Source: Erwinia sp. S63 (GTDB lineage Bacteria > Pseudomonadota > Gammaproteobacteria > Enterobacterales > Enterobacteriaceae). From it: a stretch of 64,000 nt of DNA. Positions 1-10,891 of this stretch are shown here, in pieces (positions within the stretch are counted from its first letter, which is position 1; each line of letters opens with the position of its first letter). Where the stretch lies: assembly GCF_016625195.1 (NCBI RefSeq), contig NZ_JACVUP010000008.1, positions 124,001 to 188,000 of the forward strand, given 5' to 3'. A program made the position numbers and the translations under genes. The notes beneath the pieces are model-generated. The model saw only the letters and a list, made by a program, of their open reading frames with translations, made no database searches and was not told the origin of the DNA.

Positions 1-454
1 TCGGGAAAGCGCCCGGAAACGCCTGCATCACTTTGGTGGCAATTTTCGCCAGCCACTTGTTAGTCAGCCCGGCAATACCGTTCTGCTCATGCAGCACCAC
101 GGGAATACCGCAACTCCACGCGGCTAATCCACCTGGACCGGAAACGTATCCGCCCATGCCGAGCACCACGTCCGGCTGCCAGCGCTTCATGATGCGACGC
201 GCCTGGCGCCATGCATTGAAGATGCGTACCGGTGCCAGTAACTGCGCTTTAACGCCTTTACCGCGCAAACCGCTAATGCGGATAAATTCAATTTCGATGC
301 CATGTTTCGGCACCAAATCCGCTTCCATTCGGTCAGCGGTTCCGAGCCAGCGCACCTGCCAGCCCTGTTCGATCAGATGGTGTGCCACCGCCAGACCAGG
401 GAACACATGTCCGCCGGTTCCGCCGGCCATCACCATCAGCCGCTTGCTACTCAT
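1..454 (-). CDS. murG: MurG, lipid II synthase (5' part only; runs off the window edge)
   Basis: UDP-N-acetylglucosamine:undecaprenyl-pyrophosphoryl-muramoyl-pentapeptide GlcNAc transferase, the peripheral inner-membrane enzyme that turns lipid I into lipid II. Only the first ~151 codons are present. The N-terminus [16 protein letters not shown] carries the glycine-rich GGTGGH loop (about residues 11-16) typical of the family, and a second glycine-rich [11 protein letters not shown] stretch lies near residue 100. The ATG at 452-454 is preceded by a GAGGTG ribosome site and overlaps the ftsW stop by 4 bp (ATGA), as expected in a translationally coupled dcw cluster. The C-terminal UDP-GlcNAc-binding domain lies outside the window. 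Confidence 0.95.
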   Translation of the reverse strand, partial: MSSKRLMVMAGGTGGHVFPGLAVAHHLIEQGWQVRWLGTADRMEADLVPKHGIEIEFIRISGLRGKGVKAQLLAPVRIFNAWRQARRIMKRWQPDVVLGMGGYVSGPGGLAAWSCGIPVVLHEQNGIAGLTNKWLAKIATKVMQAFPGAFP

Positions 455-1665
455 CGAGCACCTCGGGTAAACGCCTGCGCTTTTGCCAGACGCGTTTCAT
501 AATCAATGCGCAATAAAAACACGATGGCGGTCGACATGATGATCAGACTTGAGCCACCGTAACTGATCAGCGGCAATGTCAGACCTTTGGTCGGCAGCAT
601 ACCTGCAGCCGCACCGACGTTAACCAGCGCCTGGAAGCTAAACCACACGCCAATTGAGCAAGCGAGGAAGCCAGAAAAGCGCTGATCGATCTCCAGAGCA
701 CGGCGACCAATCGACATCGCGCGAAAAGCGACGAAGAATACCATTAACAGCGCCAAAACCACACCGACATAACCCAACTCTTCACCAATGATGGAGAAGA
801 TAAAGTCGGTATGTGCCTCCGGCAGATATTCGAGTTTTTGCACCGAGTTGCCGAGACCCTGGCCCCAGAATTCACCACGACCGAAGGCCATCAGCGATTG
901 GGTCAGCTGATAGCCGCTGCCAAACGGATCTTCCCATGGGTTCCAGAAAGAGGTCACACGGCGCATACGATAGGGTTCAGCGATGATCAGCAGCACCACG
1001 GCAAAAATACCGGAGCCGATGATCGCCAGGAACTGCCACATTTTGGCACCCGCGATGAACAGCATCGCCAGCGTCGTCACAAACAGCACAACTACAGTTC
1101 CGAGATCCGGTTGCGCCAGCAGTAACACGGCCAACACCACCATCACGCCCATCGGCTTACAAAAGCCCCAGAAGTTGTTACGCACTTCTTCCACTTTGCG
1201 CACCAGATAGCTGGCGAGATAGCAAAACAGGGAAAGCTTGGACAATTCGGCCGGCTGAATACGCAGTGGGCCAAGGGCAATCCAGCGCGACGCACCGTTA
1301 ACCGAGCTGCCGACGACCAATACAATCAGCAGCATAGCAACAGACGCCATCAGCATCACGTTGCTGTAACGCTGCCAGAAATCCATCGGCACGCGCAATG
1401 TCACCAGCGCCATACCCACCGCCAAAGCGATATAAAATGCATCACGCTTGGCGAAGTAGAACGGGTCTTCGTTAAGACGCTGGCCAACCGGCATCGACGC
1501 TGAGGTCACCATCACAAAGCCAATAATCGCCAAACCGAAAGTCAGCCACAGCAGCGTGCGGTCGTACAGCACCAGCGGTGCATCATCATTTTCACGGCCG
1601 CCCATCACCCAATCGCGTAAGCGAACGGAGAGGAAGCTGGCAATACTGGCACCTGGAATGCGCAT
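451..1665 (-). CDS. ftsW: FtsW, septal peptidoglycan polymerase (SEDS family)
   Basis: Multi-spanning inner-membrane SEDS protein that polymerises lipid II at the division septum in partnership with FtsI. The 404 residues match the family closely, including [17 protein letters not shown], the [16 protein letters not shown] segment with the catalytic-loop region, and the C-terminal [14 protein letters not shown] motif. About ten hydrophobic segments are visible. The protein is roughly ten residues shorter at the N-terminus than E. coli FtsW. Its ATG overlaps the murD stop in TGATG, and its stop overlaps the murG start, so translation is probably coupled on both sides. Confidence 0.97.
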   Translation of the reverse strand: MRIPGASIASFLSVRLRDWVMGGRENDDAPLVLYDRTLLWLTFGLAIIGFVMVTSASMPVGQRLNEDPFYFAKRDAFYIALAVGMALVTLRVPMDFWQRYSNVMLMASVAMLLIVLVVGSSVNGASRWIALGPLRIQPAELSKLSLFCYLASYLVRKVEEVRNNFWGFCKPMGVMVVLAVLLLAQPDLGTVVVLFVTTLAMLFIAGAKMWQFLAIIGSGIFAVVLLIIAEPYRMRRVTSFWNPWEDPFGSGYQLTQSLMAFGRGEFWGQGLGNSVQKLEYLPEAHTDFIFSIIGEELGYVGVVLALLMVFFVAFRAMSIGRRALEIDQRFSGFLACSIGVWFSFQALVNVGAAAGMLPTKGLTLPLISYGGSSLIIMSTAIVFLLRIDYETRLAKAQAFTRGAR

Positions 1666-2981
1666 CAGCTCAACTCCTTCGCCAGTTGCGCGAAGATGTC
1701 GCCGCGCTGTTCAAAATTACGGAACTGGTCAAGGCTGGCGCAGGCCGGTGACAGCAGCACCATATCGCCCGCGTTGACCTGAGGTGCAATCTGCTCCATG
1801 GCCTGCTGCATCGTCTCTGTGCGCGTGGCGATCTCAGGGCGCAACGCCGCGAGCGCATCGCCGTCACGACCAAAGCAATAGATGCGCACGTTGTCGCCCT
1901 GCAAAAAGCGCGTCAGCGCACTGAAGTCAGCGGATTTGCCATCACCGCCCATCAGCAGCCACAAGGTGCCTTTCACCTGCAAACCATTGAGTGCCGCTTC
2001 AGTACTGCCGACATTGGTGGCTTTGGAGTCATTAATCCAGCGCACGCCATTGGCTTCATGCACCAGCTGGAAACGATGCGCCAAACCGGTGAACGTGGTT
2101 AACGCTTTCAGACTGGAGGCGCGCGGGATATTGACTGCATCTGCCAGCGCCAGCGCCGCCAGGGTATTGGTGTAGTTATGCTGCCCCACCAACGTCATTT
2201 CGTCGGTGTTCAATACTTTTTCACCCTTCACACGCAGCCAGGTGCTGCCCTGCTGCTGAGTCAGATGGTAATCACCAAGGTTGATACCAAAGCTCACACA
2301 GCGTGCATCAACACCGCGAACCGGCATGGTCATACCATCATCGGCATTGACCACGCAGACGCGGGCATTTTCATAAATGCGCAATTTCGCCGCACGATAC
2401 TGCTGCATGCCCAACGGATAGCGATCCATATGATCTTCGGTCACGTTGAGAATGGTGGCGGCCGCCGCTTGCAGGCTGTAGGTGGTTTCTAACTGGAAGC
2501 TGGAAAGTTCCAGCACATATAACTGTGCCGGGGATTTCAGCAGGGTTAACGCCGGTAAACCGATATTGCCACCAACGCCAACCTGCCAACCCGCCGCACG
2601 CGCCATTTCACCCACCAGCGTGGTGACGGTGCTTTTACCGTTCGAGCCGGTGATGGCGACAATCGGAGCCTGAGCTTCGCGGCAGAACAGTTCGATATCA
2701 CCAACGATTTCAATACCGGCATCCGCGGCTTCACTCAATGCAGGATGTGCCAGCGCGATACCTGGGCTGGCAATAATTAAATCCGATGCCAGCAGCCAGT
2801 CGCTGTTGATACCGCCCACATAGCGTTCAACCGCTTCAGGCAACTTATCCAGGCCTGGCGGAGACACACGGGTATCCATCACGCGAGGCGTCACGCCCTG
2901 CGCGAGGAAGAAATCAACACAGGATAGGCCAGTAATGCCTAATCCGATGATGACGACTTTTCTGCCCCGATAGTCAGCCAT
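1665..2981 (-). CDS. murD: MurD, UDP-MurNAc-L-alanine:D-glutamate ligase
   Basis: Cytoplasmic ATP-dependent ligase that adds D-glutamate to UDP-N-acetylmuramoyl-L-alanine. The 438-residue protein has an N-terminal Rossmann-like UDP-binding domain ([12 protein letters not shown] near residue 10), the Mur-ligase P-loop [15 protein letters not shown] (about 112-126), the [10 protein letters not shown] motif, and a C-terminal domain with [11 protein letters not shown]. Length equals the E. coli protein. It starts 2 nt after the mraY stop and ends in the ftsW start. Confidence 0.97.
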   Translation of the reverse strand: MADYRGRKVVIIGLGITGLSCVDFFLAQGVTPRVMDTRVSPPGLDKLPEAVERYVGGINSDWLLASDLIIASPGIALAHPALSEAADAGIEIVGDIELFCREAQAPIVAITGSNGKSTVTTLVGEMARAAGWQVGVGGNIGLPALTLLKSPAQLYVLELSSFQLETTYSLQAAAATILNVTEDHMDRYPLGMQQYRAAKLRIYENARVCVVNADDGMTMPVRGVDARCVSFGINLGDYHLTQQQGSTWLRVKGEKVLNTDEMTLVGQHNYTNTLAALALADAVNIPRASSLKALTTFTGLAHRFQLVHEANGVRWINDSKATNVGSTEAALNGLQVKGTLWLLMGGDGKSADFSALTRFLQGDNVRIYCFGRDGDALAALRPEIATRTETMQQAMEQIAPQVNAGDMVLLSPACASLDQFRNFEQRGDIFAQLAKELS

Positions 2982-2983
2982 GA

Positions 2984-4066
2984 TTAACGTACCTTCAGCG
3001 TTGCCAGGCCAATCAGCACCAGCATCAGTGAAATAATCCAGAAGCGCACGATGACACGCGGCTCCGGCCAGCCTTTCAATTCATAGTGGTGGTGAATCGG
3101 TGCCATGCGGAAAATGCGTTGGCCGCGCAGCTTGAACGATCCCACCTGCAGGATCACCGACAGTGTTTCAACCACAAACACGCCGCCCATGATCACCAGC
3201 AAAAACTCCTGACGCAGCAGCACGGCGATGGTACCTAACGCGCCACCCAGTGCCAGCGAACCTACATCGCCCATGAAGACCTGAGCCGGGTAGGTGTTGA
3301 ACCACAGGAAGCCGAGACCGGCACCGACAATCGCGGTACAGACAATCACCAGCTCACCCGCGTGGCGCAGATACGGGATATGCAGATATTCCGCAAACTT
3401 CACGTTACCGGTCGCCCAGGCGACCAAAGCGAAGCCTGCCGCCACGAAGACGGTGGGCATAATTGCCAGGCCATCCAGACCATCGGTCAGGTTGACCGCA
3501 TTACCGGTGCCGACAATCACAAAGTAAGCCAGCAGCACATAGAACAATCCCAGCTGCGGCATGATGTCTTTAAAGAACGGCACCACCAGCTGTGTGGCCG
3601 GTGTGCCTTTGCCCGCAGCGTAAAGCGCAAAGGCCACGCCAAGGGAGATCACCGACATCCAGAAATATTTCCAGCGGGCAATCAGGCCTTTGGTGTCTTT
3701 GCGTACCACTTTGCGGTAGTCATCGACAAAACCGATGATGCCAAATCCAATCAGCACCGCCAGCACGCACCACACATACGGGTTAGAGGGATACGCCCAC
3801 ATCAGCACCGACACGGTGATGGAGGTGAGGATCATGATGCCGCCCATGGTTGGTGTACCGCGCTTACTAAAGTGCGATTCCGGGCCATCGTTACGTACCA
3901 CCTGACCGATCTGCAGTTTCTGCAGCCAGGCGATCAGACGTGGGCCCATCCAGAGCGACAGGAACAGAGCGGTCAGCAGGCTGACAATGGCGCGAAACGT
4001 CAAATACGAGAAGACGTTAAAGCCGGAATAAAGTGCGACCAAATGTTCGGCCAGCCAGACTAGCAT
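2984..4066 (-). CDS. mraY: MraY, phospho-MurNAc-pentapeptide translocase
   Basis: Integral inner-membrane enzyme that transfers phospho-MurNAc-pentapeptide from UDP to undecaprenyl phosphate, giving lipid I. The 360 residues match the family length exactly. Hallmarks are GFVDDYRKV (the DD pair near residues 115-116), [16 protein letters not shown], and [21 protein letters not shown] (histidine cluster near residue 324). About ten transmembrane segments are apparent. The start overlaps the end of murF by 7 bp. Confidence 0.97.
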   Translation of the reverse strand: MLVWLAEHLVALYSGFNVFSYLTFRAIVSLLTALFLSLWMGPRLIAWLQKLQIGQVVRNDGPESHFSKRGTPTMGGIMILTSITVSVLMWAYPSNPYVWCVLAVLIGFGIIGFVDDYRKVVRKDTKGLIARWKYFWMSVISLGVAFALYAAGKGTPATQLVVPFFKDIMPQLGLFYVLLAYFVIVGTGNAVNLTDGLDGLAIMPTVFVAAGFALVAWATGNVKFAEYLHIPYLRHAGELVIVCTAIVGAGLGFLWFNTYPAQVFMGDVGSLALGGALGTIAVLLRQEFLLVIMGGVFVVETLSVILQVGSFKLRGQRIFRMAPIHHHYELKGWPEPRVIVRFWIISLMLVLIGLATLKVR

Positions 4067-5421
4067 GTTCCTTTCTCCTGTAAGCTCTCGACGACCTGCT
4101 CCATGGCGGCGCTACGTGAGCCTTTAACCAAAATAGTGATGTCCTGATGTTGGGACAGCAATGCGCGTAAACGTTCAGTCAGCTCGGCTTTAGTGGTGAA
4201 ATGCTCACCTTTGCCGCTGCTTTCACCGATCAACCGGCTCAAGGTGCCGGTACTCAGAACACAATCAATACCTGCTGCTTTGGCGGCTTCACCTACCTGC
4301 TGATGGCAAGCTTCGGCTTCATCGCCGAGTTCCGCCATATCGCCCACCACCATCACGCGGAAGCCCGGCATATCGCCCAGCACCTGTGCGGCTGCTGTCA
4401 TCGAACCGACGTTGGCGTTATAGCTGTCATCCAGCAGCAGTTGATTGTCTGCCAGACGAATAGGGAACAGACGCCCCGGTACGGGCTGCAGCGTTTTCAA
4501 ACCGGTTTGGATGGCGCTCAGCGGGGCATCAACGGACAGTGCCAGCGCAGCAGCAGCAAGCGCGTTCGCGATGTTGTGGCGACCAGGCAGCGGCAGTGCA
4601 ACAGCAATGTCTCCGCGCGGAGTATGCAAGGTAAACAGCGTGGCGTCGGCGCGTAACACGATCTCGCTGGCGCGGAATTCTGCATCGGCCATCGGCTGTG
4701 GCGAGAAGCGCCACAGGGTCTTATCGACAAACTGCGACTGCCAGTTAGCGAGGTCGTTGCTGTCAGCATTGACGATGGCAGTCCCGTGTACTGGTAATCC
4801 ACCAAAAATTTCGCCTTTGGCTTTTGCCACGCCGGTCAGTGAACCAAAGCCTTCCAGATGCGCTGCAGCGAGGTTATTCACCAGCGCCGTTTCGGGACGC
4901 ACTAAATCGGTGGTGTAAGCAATCTCGCCCTGATGATTGGCACCCAGCTCAATCACCGCGTACTCGTGTTCTGGGGTCAAACGCAGCAGCGTCATCGGCA
5001 CGCCGAAGTCGTTGTTCAGGTTGCCAGCGGTATACAGCGTTTCTCCGCACTGGCGCAGAATCGCAGCAGTCATCTCTTTGACTGAGGTTTTACCGGATGA
5101 ACCGGTCAGCGCAACCACGCGCGCCTTCGACTGCTGGCGCACCCAGGCGCCGAGCTGACCAAAGGCAATGCGGGTATCTGCCACCACCACTTGCGGCACA
5201 TCTAAAGGCAAGTGCTTACTCACCAGCAGCGCTTTGGCACCGTTAGCAATAGCATCGCTGGCAAAGTCGTGTGCATCGAAACGCTCACCCACTAGCGCCA
5301 CAAACAGGCTGCCGTTGGTGACTTTGCGCGTGTCGCTGGTGACGTCATTTATCGTCAAGTCTGCGCCGAGCAGCTGACCATCACTGATTTCTGCCAGCGT
5401 CTTGAGAGAAACCGGGATCAT
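4060..5421 (-). CDS. murF: MurF, UDP-MurNAc-tripeptide:D-Ala-D-Ala ligase
   Basis: Cytoplasmic ligase that adds D-alanyl-D-alanine to UDP-MurNAc-tripeptide, the last soluble step of peptidoglycan precursor synthesis. The 453-residue protein shows the Mur-ligase order: N-terminal substrate domain, P-loop [12 protein letters not shown] (about 107-118), central [17 protein letters not shown], and a C-terminal domain with [13 protein letters not shown] and [11 protein letters not shown]. The ATG overlaps the murE stop by 4 bp and the end overlaps mraY by 7 bp. Confidence 0.97.
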   Translation of the reverse strand: MIPVSLKTLAEISDGQLLGADLTINDVTSDTRKVTNGSLFVALVGERFDAHDFASDAIANGAKALLVSKHLPLDVPQVVVADTRIAFGQLGAWVRQQSKARVVALTGSSGKTSVKEMTAAILRQCGETLYTAGNLNNDFGVPMTLLRLTPEHEYAVIELGANHQGEIAYTTDLVRPETALVNNLAAAHLEGFGSLTGVAKAKGEIFGGLPVHGTAIVNADSNDLANWQSQFVDKTLWRFSPQPMADAEFRASEIVLRADATLFTLHTPRGDIAVALPLPGRHNIANALAAAALALSVDAPLSAIQTGLKTLQPVPGRLFPIRLADNQLLLDDSYNANVGSMTAAAQVLGDMPGFRVMVVGDMAELGDEAEACHQQVGEAAKAAGIDCVLSTGTLSRLIGESSGKGEHFTTKAELTERLRALLSQHQDITILVKGSRSAAMEQVVESLQEKGTC

Positions 5422-6905
5422 GCCATCACCCCCAGCAAACGGGCGACAGTGTCGCGATCGGAGTAATCCAGACGACGGTTGCCAATGATTTGATAATCTT
5501 CATGGCCTTTACCGGCCACTAATACGATGTCATCAGCATGGGCCTGCATCACGGCGTTAGTGACCGCTTGCGCACGTCCCGCGACCACGCGGGCGCGACC
5601 GGGATCGAGCAAGCCAGTCAGAATGTCATTCACAATCGCGGCAGGTTCTTCGCTGCGCGGATTGTCATCGGTGATGACCACGATGTCAGAGAACTGTTCG
5701 GCAATCGCGCCCATCAGCGGACGTTTGCCTTTGTCACGATCGCCGCCGCAGCCAAACACGCACCACAGCTTGCCTTTACAGTGCAGACGGGCAGCTTCCA
5801 GCGCTTTTTCCAGCGCATCGGGGGTGTGAGCATAATCCACCACCACCGTGGGTTTTTCTGGCGCCATGAATACTTCCATGCGACCGCATACTGGTTGCAG
5901 CTGAGCAGCGCTTGATACCAGCGCCTCCAGCGGATAATCGAGTGTCAGTAAGGTGGCCAGTGCCAGCAGCAAATTGCTGACGTTAAATGCGCCCATCAAA
6001 CGACTATCAAATTCCCCGTCTCCCCAGCTTGAGCTGAACTGAATGTGCGCGCCGCCATCGTGATAATTCACCGCAGTGGCTTTCAACCAGCGTCCACGAC
6101 AACCCGGCTGCAGATTGTCAGCCATGGTGACAGCAACGGCATCCGGCAGTTTTTCCAACCAGCGGCGTCCGACGTCGTCATCGGCGTTGATAATAGCTTC
6201 GCCAACCTGATGCTCAGAGAACAGCAGCCATTTGGCGGCTTCGTAGCCCTGCATATCACCATGATAATCGAGGTGGTCTCGGCTCAGGTTGGTGAATACG
6301 GCAGCCGCGAAGGGCAGTGCCGCCACGCGATGCTGCACCAGGCCGTGAGAAGAGACTTCCATCGCGGCCAGCGTGGCACCCTGCTCCACCAAATCATTCA
6401 ACACATGTTGAACATCTACCGCGGAACCGGTGGTGTTTTCGGTAGCCACCAGTTGGCCATATAAGCCATTACCCACCGTGCCCATTACGGCACCGGTTTC
6501 ACCCAGCAGATTGGCCCACTGCGCCATCAGTTGCGTAGTGGTGGTTTTTCCGTTGGTGCCAGTAACACCGATTAATTTGAGTTTTTCAGCAGGCTGCTGA
6601 TAAAAGCGTCCGGCCAGTGCAGAGAGACGCTGCTGCAACTGTGCCAGGTAGATAACCGGGACGCCGTGCATCTCGCGGATATCTCCATCGCTGGCTTCGC
6701 CCTCGGCTTCGGCGATCACTGCCGCCACGCCCTGAGCAATAGCCTGCGGAATAAAACGACGTCCATCAGCATGATGGCCCGCCACGGCGATAAACAGATC
6801 GCCAGCAGCCGCAGCGCGGCTATCCAGTGTCATGTCACGGAGTGGACGCGCCGGCGCACCCGGCACCCACGGGGCCAGTAAATCGCGCAGGTTACGATCG
6901 GTCAC
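5418..6905 (-). CDS. murE: MurE, UDP-MurNAc-L-Ala-D-Glu:meso-diaminopimelate ligase
   Basis: Adds meso-diaminopimelate to UDP-MurNAc-L-Ala-D-Glu in the cytoplasm. The P-loop [42 protein letters not shown] and the DNPRSEEP motif, which reads diaminopimelate rather than lysine, are all present. I place the start at GTG 6903-6905 ([10 protein letters not shown], 495 aa), which has a GAGGA site at proper spacing and corresponds to the E. coli start. A GTG four codons upstream (6917) overlaps that ribosome site and is less likely. The gene overlaps the end of ftsI by 14 bp. Confidence 0.96.
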   Translation of the reverse strand: MTDRNLRDLLAPWVPGAPARPLRDMTLDSRAAAAGDLFIAVAGHHADGRRFIPQAIAQGVAAVIAEAEGEASDGDIREMHGVPVIYLAQLQQRLSALAGRFYQQPAEKLKLIGVTGTNGKTTTTQLMAQWANLLGETGAVMGTVGNGLYGQLVATENTTGSAVDVQHVLNDLVEQGATLAAMEVSSHGLVQHRVAALPFAAAVFTNLSRDHLDYHGDMQGYEAAKWLLFSEHQVGEAIINADDDVGRRWLEKLPDAVAVTMADNLQPGCRGRWLKATAVNYHDGGAHIQFSSSWGDGEFDSRLMGAFNVSNLLLALATLLTLDYPLEALVSSAAQLQPVCGRMEVFMAPEKPTVVVDYAHTPDALEKALEAARLHCKGKLWCVFGCGGDRDKGKRPLMGAIAEQFSDIVVITDDNPRSEEPAAIVNDILTGLLDPGRARVVAGRAQAVTNAVMQAHADDIVLVAGKGHEDYQIIGNRRLDYSDRDTVARLLGVMA

Positions 6906-8658
6906 TTGATTCCTCACTTCTGTTCTTCACCAACTCGTCTTTATCAATTGTCGGCAGCGCATCCGGTTCGATGTTCATGGTACGTAATACACCGCCCATG
7001 ATGGCGCCAAACACCGGTGCAGAAACCGCACCACCATAATATTTACCGGCCTGGGGATCGTTGATCACCACCACCAGCGCAAAACGAGGGCGACTGGCAG
7101 GTGCAACACCCGCCGTGTAAGCAATGTATTTATTGACGTAGCGTCCGTCCGGCCCAACCTTTTTAGCGGTACCGGTTTTAATCGCGATACGATAACCCTT
7201 GATGGCAGCTTTAACCCCACCGCCGCCAGGCAACGCAACGCTTTCCATCATGTGCATCACCGTTTTCACCAGGTCTTCCTGGAAAACGCGTTCACCCGCC
7301 ACCGGCGGGTCAACTTTGGTGATCGACAGCGGGCGATTGATGCCATAGCTGCCAATGGTTGCGTAGACTCGCGCTAACTGTAACGGTGTTACCATTAGCC
7401 CGTAGCCGAAAGAGAAGGTGGCCCTCTCTATGTCAGACCACCGTTGTTTTTGAGGGTATAAGCCACTACTTTCCCCGACCAGCCCCAAATTGGTCGGTTT
7501 ACCCAGTCCAAAGCGCGCGTAAGTATCTACGAGTGCTGAGGAGGGCATCGCTAACGCCAAACGTGAAACCCCGACGTTACTCGACTTCTGTAAAACCCCG
7601 GTAAGGGTCAATTCGTTGTAGCGCGCCACGTCCTTGATCTCATGACCATTAACGCGGTACGGCACGGTATTCAGCACGCTGTTCTCTTTCACCACGCCAC
7701 GCTGCAGCGCGGTCATCACCACCATCGGTTTGACGGTGGAGCCTGGCTCGAAGATGTCGGTAATGGCACGGTTGCGCATCACATCTTTCGGCGTGTTGGA
7801 GAGATTGTTTGGGTTGTAAGCCGGGCTGTTGGCCATTGCCAGCACTTCACCGGTGTTCACATCCACCAGCACGGCAGTGCCCGACTCCGCTTTGTTGAAG
7901 GCCACGGCATTGTTCAGCTCGCGGTACACCAGCGCCTGCAAGCGTTCGTCGATGCTGAGCGTCAGGTTGTGCGCCGCGCGGCTGTCCACAGAGGAGATAT
8001 CTTCAATCACGCGACCGTAGCGGTCTTTACGCACCGTACGCTCGCCTGGCGCGCCGGTCAGCCACTTGTCGAAGCTCTTTTCGATGCCCTCAATGCCCTG
8101 ACCATCAATGTTGGTAAAGCCGATCAGATGTGCAGTGACCTGGCCGGCTGGATAGTAACGACGCGACTCTTCACGCAGGTAAATGCCGGGCAGCTTGAGT
8201 TTTTTGACGTATTCGCCAATGGCCGGGTTCACCTGACGCGCCAGATAGATAAAGCGCCCTTTAGGATTGGCATTCACGCGCGCGGCGAGTTGATCGAGTG
8301 GAATCGACAAGGCATCTGATAGGGCTTTCCAGCGGCTGTCGAGTGATACGCCGCCGTGTTCCATCAGCTCTTTAGGATCGGCCCAGATGGCATTCACCGG
8401 CACGCTGACGGCTAATGGACGACCAGCGCGATCGCTGATCATGCCACGTGCAGTGGGAACAGATTGAACACGCAGCGAACGCAAATCCCCTTCTTTGACC
8501 AGCTTATCCGGGCTGATGACCTGCAACCACGCCACGCGTGACAGCAATCCGCCCAAAGCCAGTAAAATACAGCCGCACAGCAACGCAAAACGCCAGCTTA
8601 TAAAGCTGGCCTTATCTTCCTGTTTTTTTAACTTCAGCGTTTTGCCTGCGCCGCTCAT
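6892..8658 (-). CDS. ftsI: FtsI (PBP3), septal peptidoglycan transpeptidase
   Basis: Bitopic inner-membrane class B penicillin-binding protein that cross-links septal peptidoglycan. The 588 residues equal the E. coli length. A short cytoplasmic tail is followed by one membrane segment (about residues 22-42), a pedestal domain with [13 protein letters not shown], and a transpeptidase domain with GSTVKP (active-site Ser of SxxK near 307), SSN (SxN) and KTGTAKK (KTG box near 494). The C-terminus [10 protein letters not shown] resembles the tail that is processed in E. coli by Prc (family knowledge). It lies 20 bp after ftsL. Confidence 0.97.
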   Translation of the reverse strand: MSGAGKTLKLKKQEDKASFISWRFALLCGCILLALGGLLSRVAWLQVISPDKLVKEGDLRSLRVQSVPTARGMISDRAGRPLAVSVPVNAIWADPKELMEHGGVSLDSRWKALSDALSIPLDQLAARVNANPKGRFIYLARQVNPAIGEYVKKLKLPGIYLREESRRYYPAGQVTAHLIGFTNIDGQGIEGIEKSFDKWLTGAPGERTVRKDRYGRVIEDISSVDSRAAHNLTLSIDERLQALVYRELNNAVAFNKAESGTAVLVDVNTGEVLAMANSPAYNPNNLSNTPKDVMRNRAITDIFEPGSTVKPMVVMTALQRGVVKENSVLNTVPYRVNGHEIKDVARYNELTLTGVLQKSSNVGVSRLALAMPSSALVDTYARFGLGKPTNLGLVGESSGLYPQKQRWSDIERATFSFGYGLMVTPLQLARVYATIGSYGINRPLSITKVDPPVAGERVFQEDLVKTVMHMMESVALPGGGGVKAAIKGYRIAIKTGTAKKVGPDGRYVNKYIAYTAGVAPASRPRFALVVVINDPQAGKYYGGAVSAPVFGAIMGGVLRTMNIEPDALPTIDKDELVKNRSEESSDRS

Positions 8659-8678
8659 TGAGGTCTGCGATTCCTTAT

Positions 8679-8999
8679 TTATTTCTGCACCACGATATTT
8701 TCCTGTGAAGGATCAACATGCTGCATCTGCAGCTTATCGGTTGCTATTCGCTCAACCCGGCTATGGTCGCCGAGCGCATTCTCTTCCAAAATCAGGTTAC
8801 GCCACTCGATATCGAGCGCATCACGTTCTAAAACCAGCTGTTCGCGCTGCGCCGTTAACAGGCGCGTTTTGTGCGTGGTGGTCACCACCAACACCGAGGA
8901 CACAAGTACTGCAATCAGCAGCAACACCGGGATCTTGCCAAATCGCAGCAGGTCACCACCGATGACGCCGGGCAGGCTGTGTCGCTCGTTGCCGATCAT
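8679..8999 (-). CDS. ftsL: FtsL, divisome assembly protein
   Basis: Small bitopic membrane protein that forms a complex with FtsB and FtsQ and activates FtsWI. The 106 residues have one membrane segment (about 21-40) and a heptad-rich periplasmic coiled coil ending in [13 protein letters not shown], almost identical to E. coli. The N-terminus is about 15 residues shorter than in E. coli. An in-frame TGA lies five codons upstream of the ATG, so the short form is the real limit. A GAGAGG site stands 8 nt before ATG 8997-8999, and the start overlaps the rsmH stop (ATGA). Confidence 0.96.
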   Translation of the reverse strand: MIGNERHSLPGVIGGDLLRFGKIPVLLLIAVLVSSVLVVTTTHKTRLLTAQREQLVLERDALDIEWRNLILEENALGDHSRVERIATDKLQMQHVDPSQENIVVQK

Positions 9000-9937
9000 G
9001 TCGCGGTCCTCTCAGCAATTCGCAGTACCGAACTGCGCGCGCGTGGGTTCTCATTCACTTCCGCTTCACCCGGAATCAGCTTGCCTAAGGTCTTCAACTC
9101 ACGTCCGCCCAGCGCTTTGAGCTGGCTTTCGGTCATTGGGATACCCGCTGGAACTTGCGGGCCTCGGCTCTGATCGCGCATAAAACGCTTCACCAAACGG
9201 TCTTCCAGCGAGTGGAAGCTGATAACCGATAACCGACCGCCTGGCGCCAGCACCGACATCGCCCCTTTCAGCGCGGTATCGATCTCTTCCAGCTCGCTGT
9301 TGATCCAGATACGAATCGCCTGGAAGGTGCGCGTGGCCGGATGTTTAAACTTGTCTTTCACCGGCATCGCCGCAGCGATCACGGTGGCTAACTCTTTGGT
9401 GCGCGTCATTGGCTGTTCACGATTACGCTCGACGATGGCGCGTGCGATACGTTTGCCAAATTTCTCTTCACCGTAGGTCTTGATGACAAAGGCGATATCG
9501 GCTTCCTCGGCGTTCATCAGCCACTCTGCTGCAGACTGGCCCCGTGTCGGGTCCATGCGCATATCCAGTGGCCCATCACGCATAAACGAGAAACCGCGCT
9601 CTGCGTCATCCAATTGCGGTGATGACACGCCCAGATCGAGCAATACGCCATCGATCTTGCCTGTCAGACCACGTTCTTCGACATACTCTGCCAGCGCCGA
9701 AAACGGTCCGTGCACGATCGAAAAACGTGGATCCTGAATTTCAGCTGCTGCGGCTATGGCTTGCGGATCGCGATCGATCGCCAGTAACTGCCCTTTCTCG
9801 CCCAGTTGCGAAAGGATCAGGCGTGAGTGACCGCCGCGACCAAAAGTGCCGTCTATGTAAATGCCGTCTTCCCTGATATTGAGGCCGTTAACCGCCTCAT
9901 CCAGTAGCACTGTGGTGTGTTTAAAATTTTCCTGCAT
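8996..9937 (-). CDS. rsmH: RsmH, 16S rRNA N4-methylcytidine-1402 methyltransferase
   Basis: SAM-dependent enzyme that methylates N4 of C1402 in the ribosomal P site (formerly MraW). The 313 residues equal the E. coli length. Visible features are the SAM motif [14 protein letters not shown] (about 29-42), [19 protein letters not shown], and [14 protein letters not shown]. The gene starts 2 bp after the mraZ stop, so the two are co-translated, and its stop overlaps ftsL. Confidence 0.97.
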   Translation of the reverse strand: MQENFKHTTVLLDEAVNGLNIREDGIYIDGTFGRGGHSRLILSQLGEKGQLLAIDRDPQAIAAAAEIQDPRFSIVHGPFSALAEYVEERGLTGKIDGVLLDLGVSSPQLDDAERGFSFMRDGPLDMRMDPTRGQSAAEWLMNAEEADIAFVIKTYGEEKFGKRIARAIVERNREQPMTRTKELATVIAAAMPVKDKFKHPATRTFQAIRIWINSELEEIDTALKGAMSVLAPGGRLSVISFHSLEDRLVKRFMRDQSRGPQVPAGIPMTESQLKALGGRELKTLGKLIPGEAEVNENPRARSSVLRIAERTAT

Positions 9938-9939
9938 AG

Positions 9940-10398
9940 CTATAGCGACAAGTCCTGCAACCGCTCAGATAAAGGCTCCTGAGCCGACTGTTCTGCGTCA
10001 ATATCGTCCTTGACTTGTTGATACCAAGTCTGTTCATCCCACAGCTCAAACTTATTGAACTGTCCGACCAGCATCACTTCTTTAGTGAGGCTCGCATGTT
10101 GGCGTAGCGTATTCGCCAGCAACAAGCGACCTGCATTATCCATCTGGCATTCACTGGCATGTCCTAACAGCAGTCGCTGCACGCGACGCTCAATCGGATT
10201 CATGCTGGATAAGCGCGCCAGTTTTTTCTCGATGATTTCCCATTCGGGCAGGGTATAAAGCAACAGGCATGGTTGGTGGAGGTCAATGGTGCACACCATT
10301 TGCCCCTGAGACTCTGCGACGAGCAATTCGCGATAGCGTGTTGGTACCGCCAATCGGCCTTTGCCGTCGAGATTGACTAACGTTGCTCCTCGGAACAT
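9940..10398 (-). CDS. mraZ: MraZ, transcriptional regulator of the dcw cluster
   Basis: AbrB/SpoVT-fold DNA-binding protein that represses its own operon from direct repeats upstream (known in E. coli). The protein is 152 residues from [15 protein letters not shown], with two copies of the DxxGRL-type half-motif (DGKGRLAVP near residue 12, DNAGRLLLA near residue 92) that make up the swapped beta-barrel. I chose ATG 10396-10398, preceded by TAGGA. The longer frame from a TTG at 10416 adds six residues that the family lacks and would run into the operator. Confidence 0.96.
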   Translation of the reverse strand: MFRGATLVNLDGKGRLAVPTRYRELLVAESQGQMVCTIDLHQPCLLLYTLPEWEIIEKKLARLSSMNPIERRVQRLLLGHASECQMDNAGRLLLANTLRQHASLTKEVMLVGQFNKFELWDEQTWYQQVKDDIDAEQSAQEPLSERLQDLSL

Positions 10399-10417
10399 GT
10401 CAGTCCTACCCCCCAAT

Positions 10418-10454
10418 CACCCGTTTTCACCACTTTATCCCACTTTTTACCACG
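10418..10454 (-). promoter_or_regulatory. MraZ-type operator: tandem TGG(G/T) repeats with 10-bp period
   Basis: Reading toward mraZ, the minus strand has GTGGTAAAAA, GTGGGATAAA, GTGGTGAAAA and then a GGGTGATTGGG tail, that is four repeats spaced exactly 10 bp between the promoter and the mraZ ribosome site. MraZ of E. coli binds TGGGN repeats with 5-bp spacers at this position, so autorepression is expected. The repeats are seen; the function is inferred from family knowledge. Confidence 0.8.
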
Positions 10455-10459
10455 AAACG

Positions 10460-10489
10460 AGTTTACGGAGCCTATGAAATCCTTGTCAA
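10460..10489 (-). promoter_or_regulatory. Pmra promoter of the dcw cluster
   Basis: On the minus strand a perfect -35 TTGACA (10484-10489) and a -10 TAAACT (10460-10465) are separated by 18 bp, directly upstream of the MraZ repeats. It is the only strong promoter-like pair I see upstream of the cluster, whose genes are all tightly packed downstream. Confidence 0.8.
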
Positions 10490-10867
10490 GCCGCAACGAC
10501 AAGTGAATATCACTCTTTACAAGGATGAGAATTATTTAGTGGAGGGTATTTAAGGGAAATGAATGGCAAAATAAAAAATTAACCTGATGAATAGTGGAAT
10601 AAAAATTTTCACGATTTGAAAAATGGCGAAAAATAAAGCGTTTTGATCGCAAAAGATAATTATCCCGGGATATGCGACAGCGGCTGCATTTTAGGGGATT
10701 TCTGAAAGGAAGCCCAGCACCATCGCGCCAGCTCTGCTACGCGTCACTGCTGAAGATGTAAACAAGTAAGAAAATTGAGCGCAGATAAATCGTTAGCGAA
10801 AGCGGTGACAATTTACGCTTATTTACCCCAGTCCTATGGCAGAAAAATATCTGGATGATTAATAAGT
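10490..10867. other. AT-rich non-coding interval between cra and mraZ
   Basis: About 380 bp without a credible reading frame. Runs of A and T recur between 10540 and 10660 (for example 10573-10578 and 10601-10609), suggesting intrinsically curved DNA upstream of Pmra. A perfect 12-bp palindrome, TATCCCGGGATA, lies at 10661-10672. I cannot assign a function to either. Confidence 0.5.
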
Positions 10868-10887
10868 GCGGGCAGCGATCTGCCCGC
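10868..10887 (-). terminator. Hairpin just after cra (weak terminator)
   Basis: GCGGGCAG / CTGCCCGC (8-bp stem, 4-nt loop) lies 4 bp past the cra stop. The following ACTTATTAAT has only a poor U tract, so termination is probably partial and some read-through toward mraZ is possible. Confidence 0.5.
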
Positions 10888-10891
10888 GATT

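Noticed and set aside
3362..4063. Long frame (233 codons) opposite mraY
   Set aside because: Antisense shadow of mraY: low-complexity His/Gln-rich translation typical of reverse-frame reading of a membrane protein gene.
7642..8319. 225-codon frame opposite ftsI
   Set aside because: Shadow of ftsI, which is certain from its SxxK, SxN and KTG motifs; no ribosome site.
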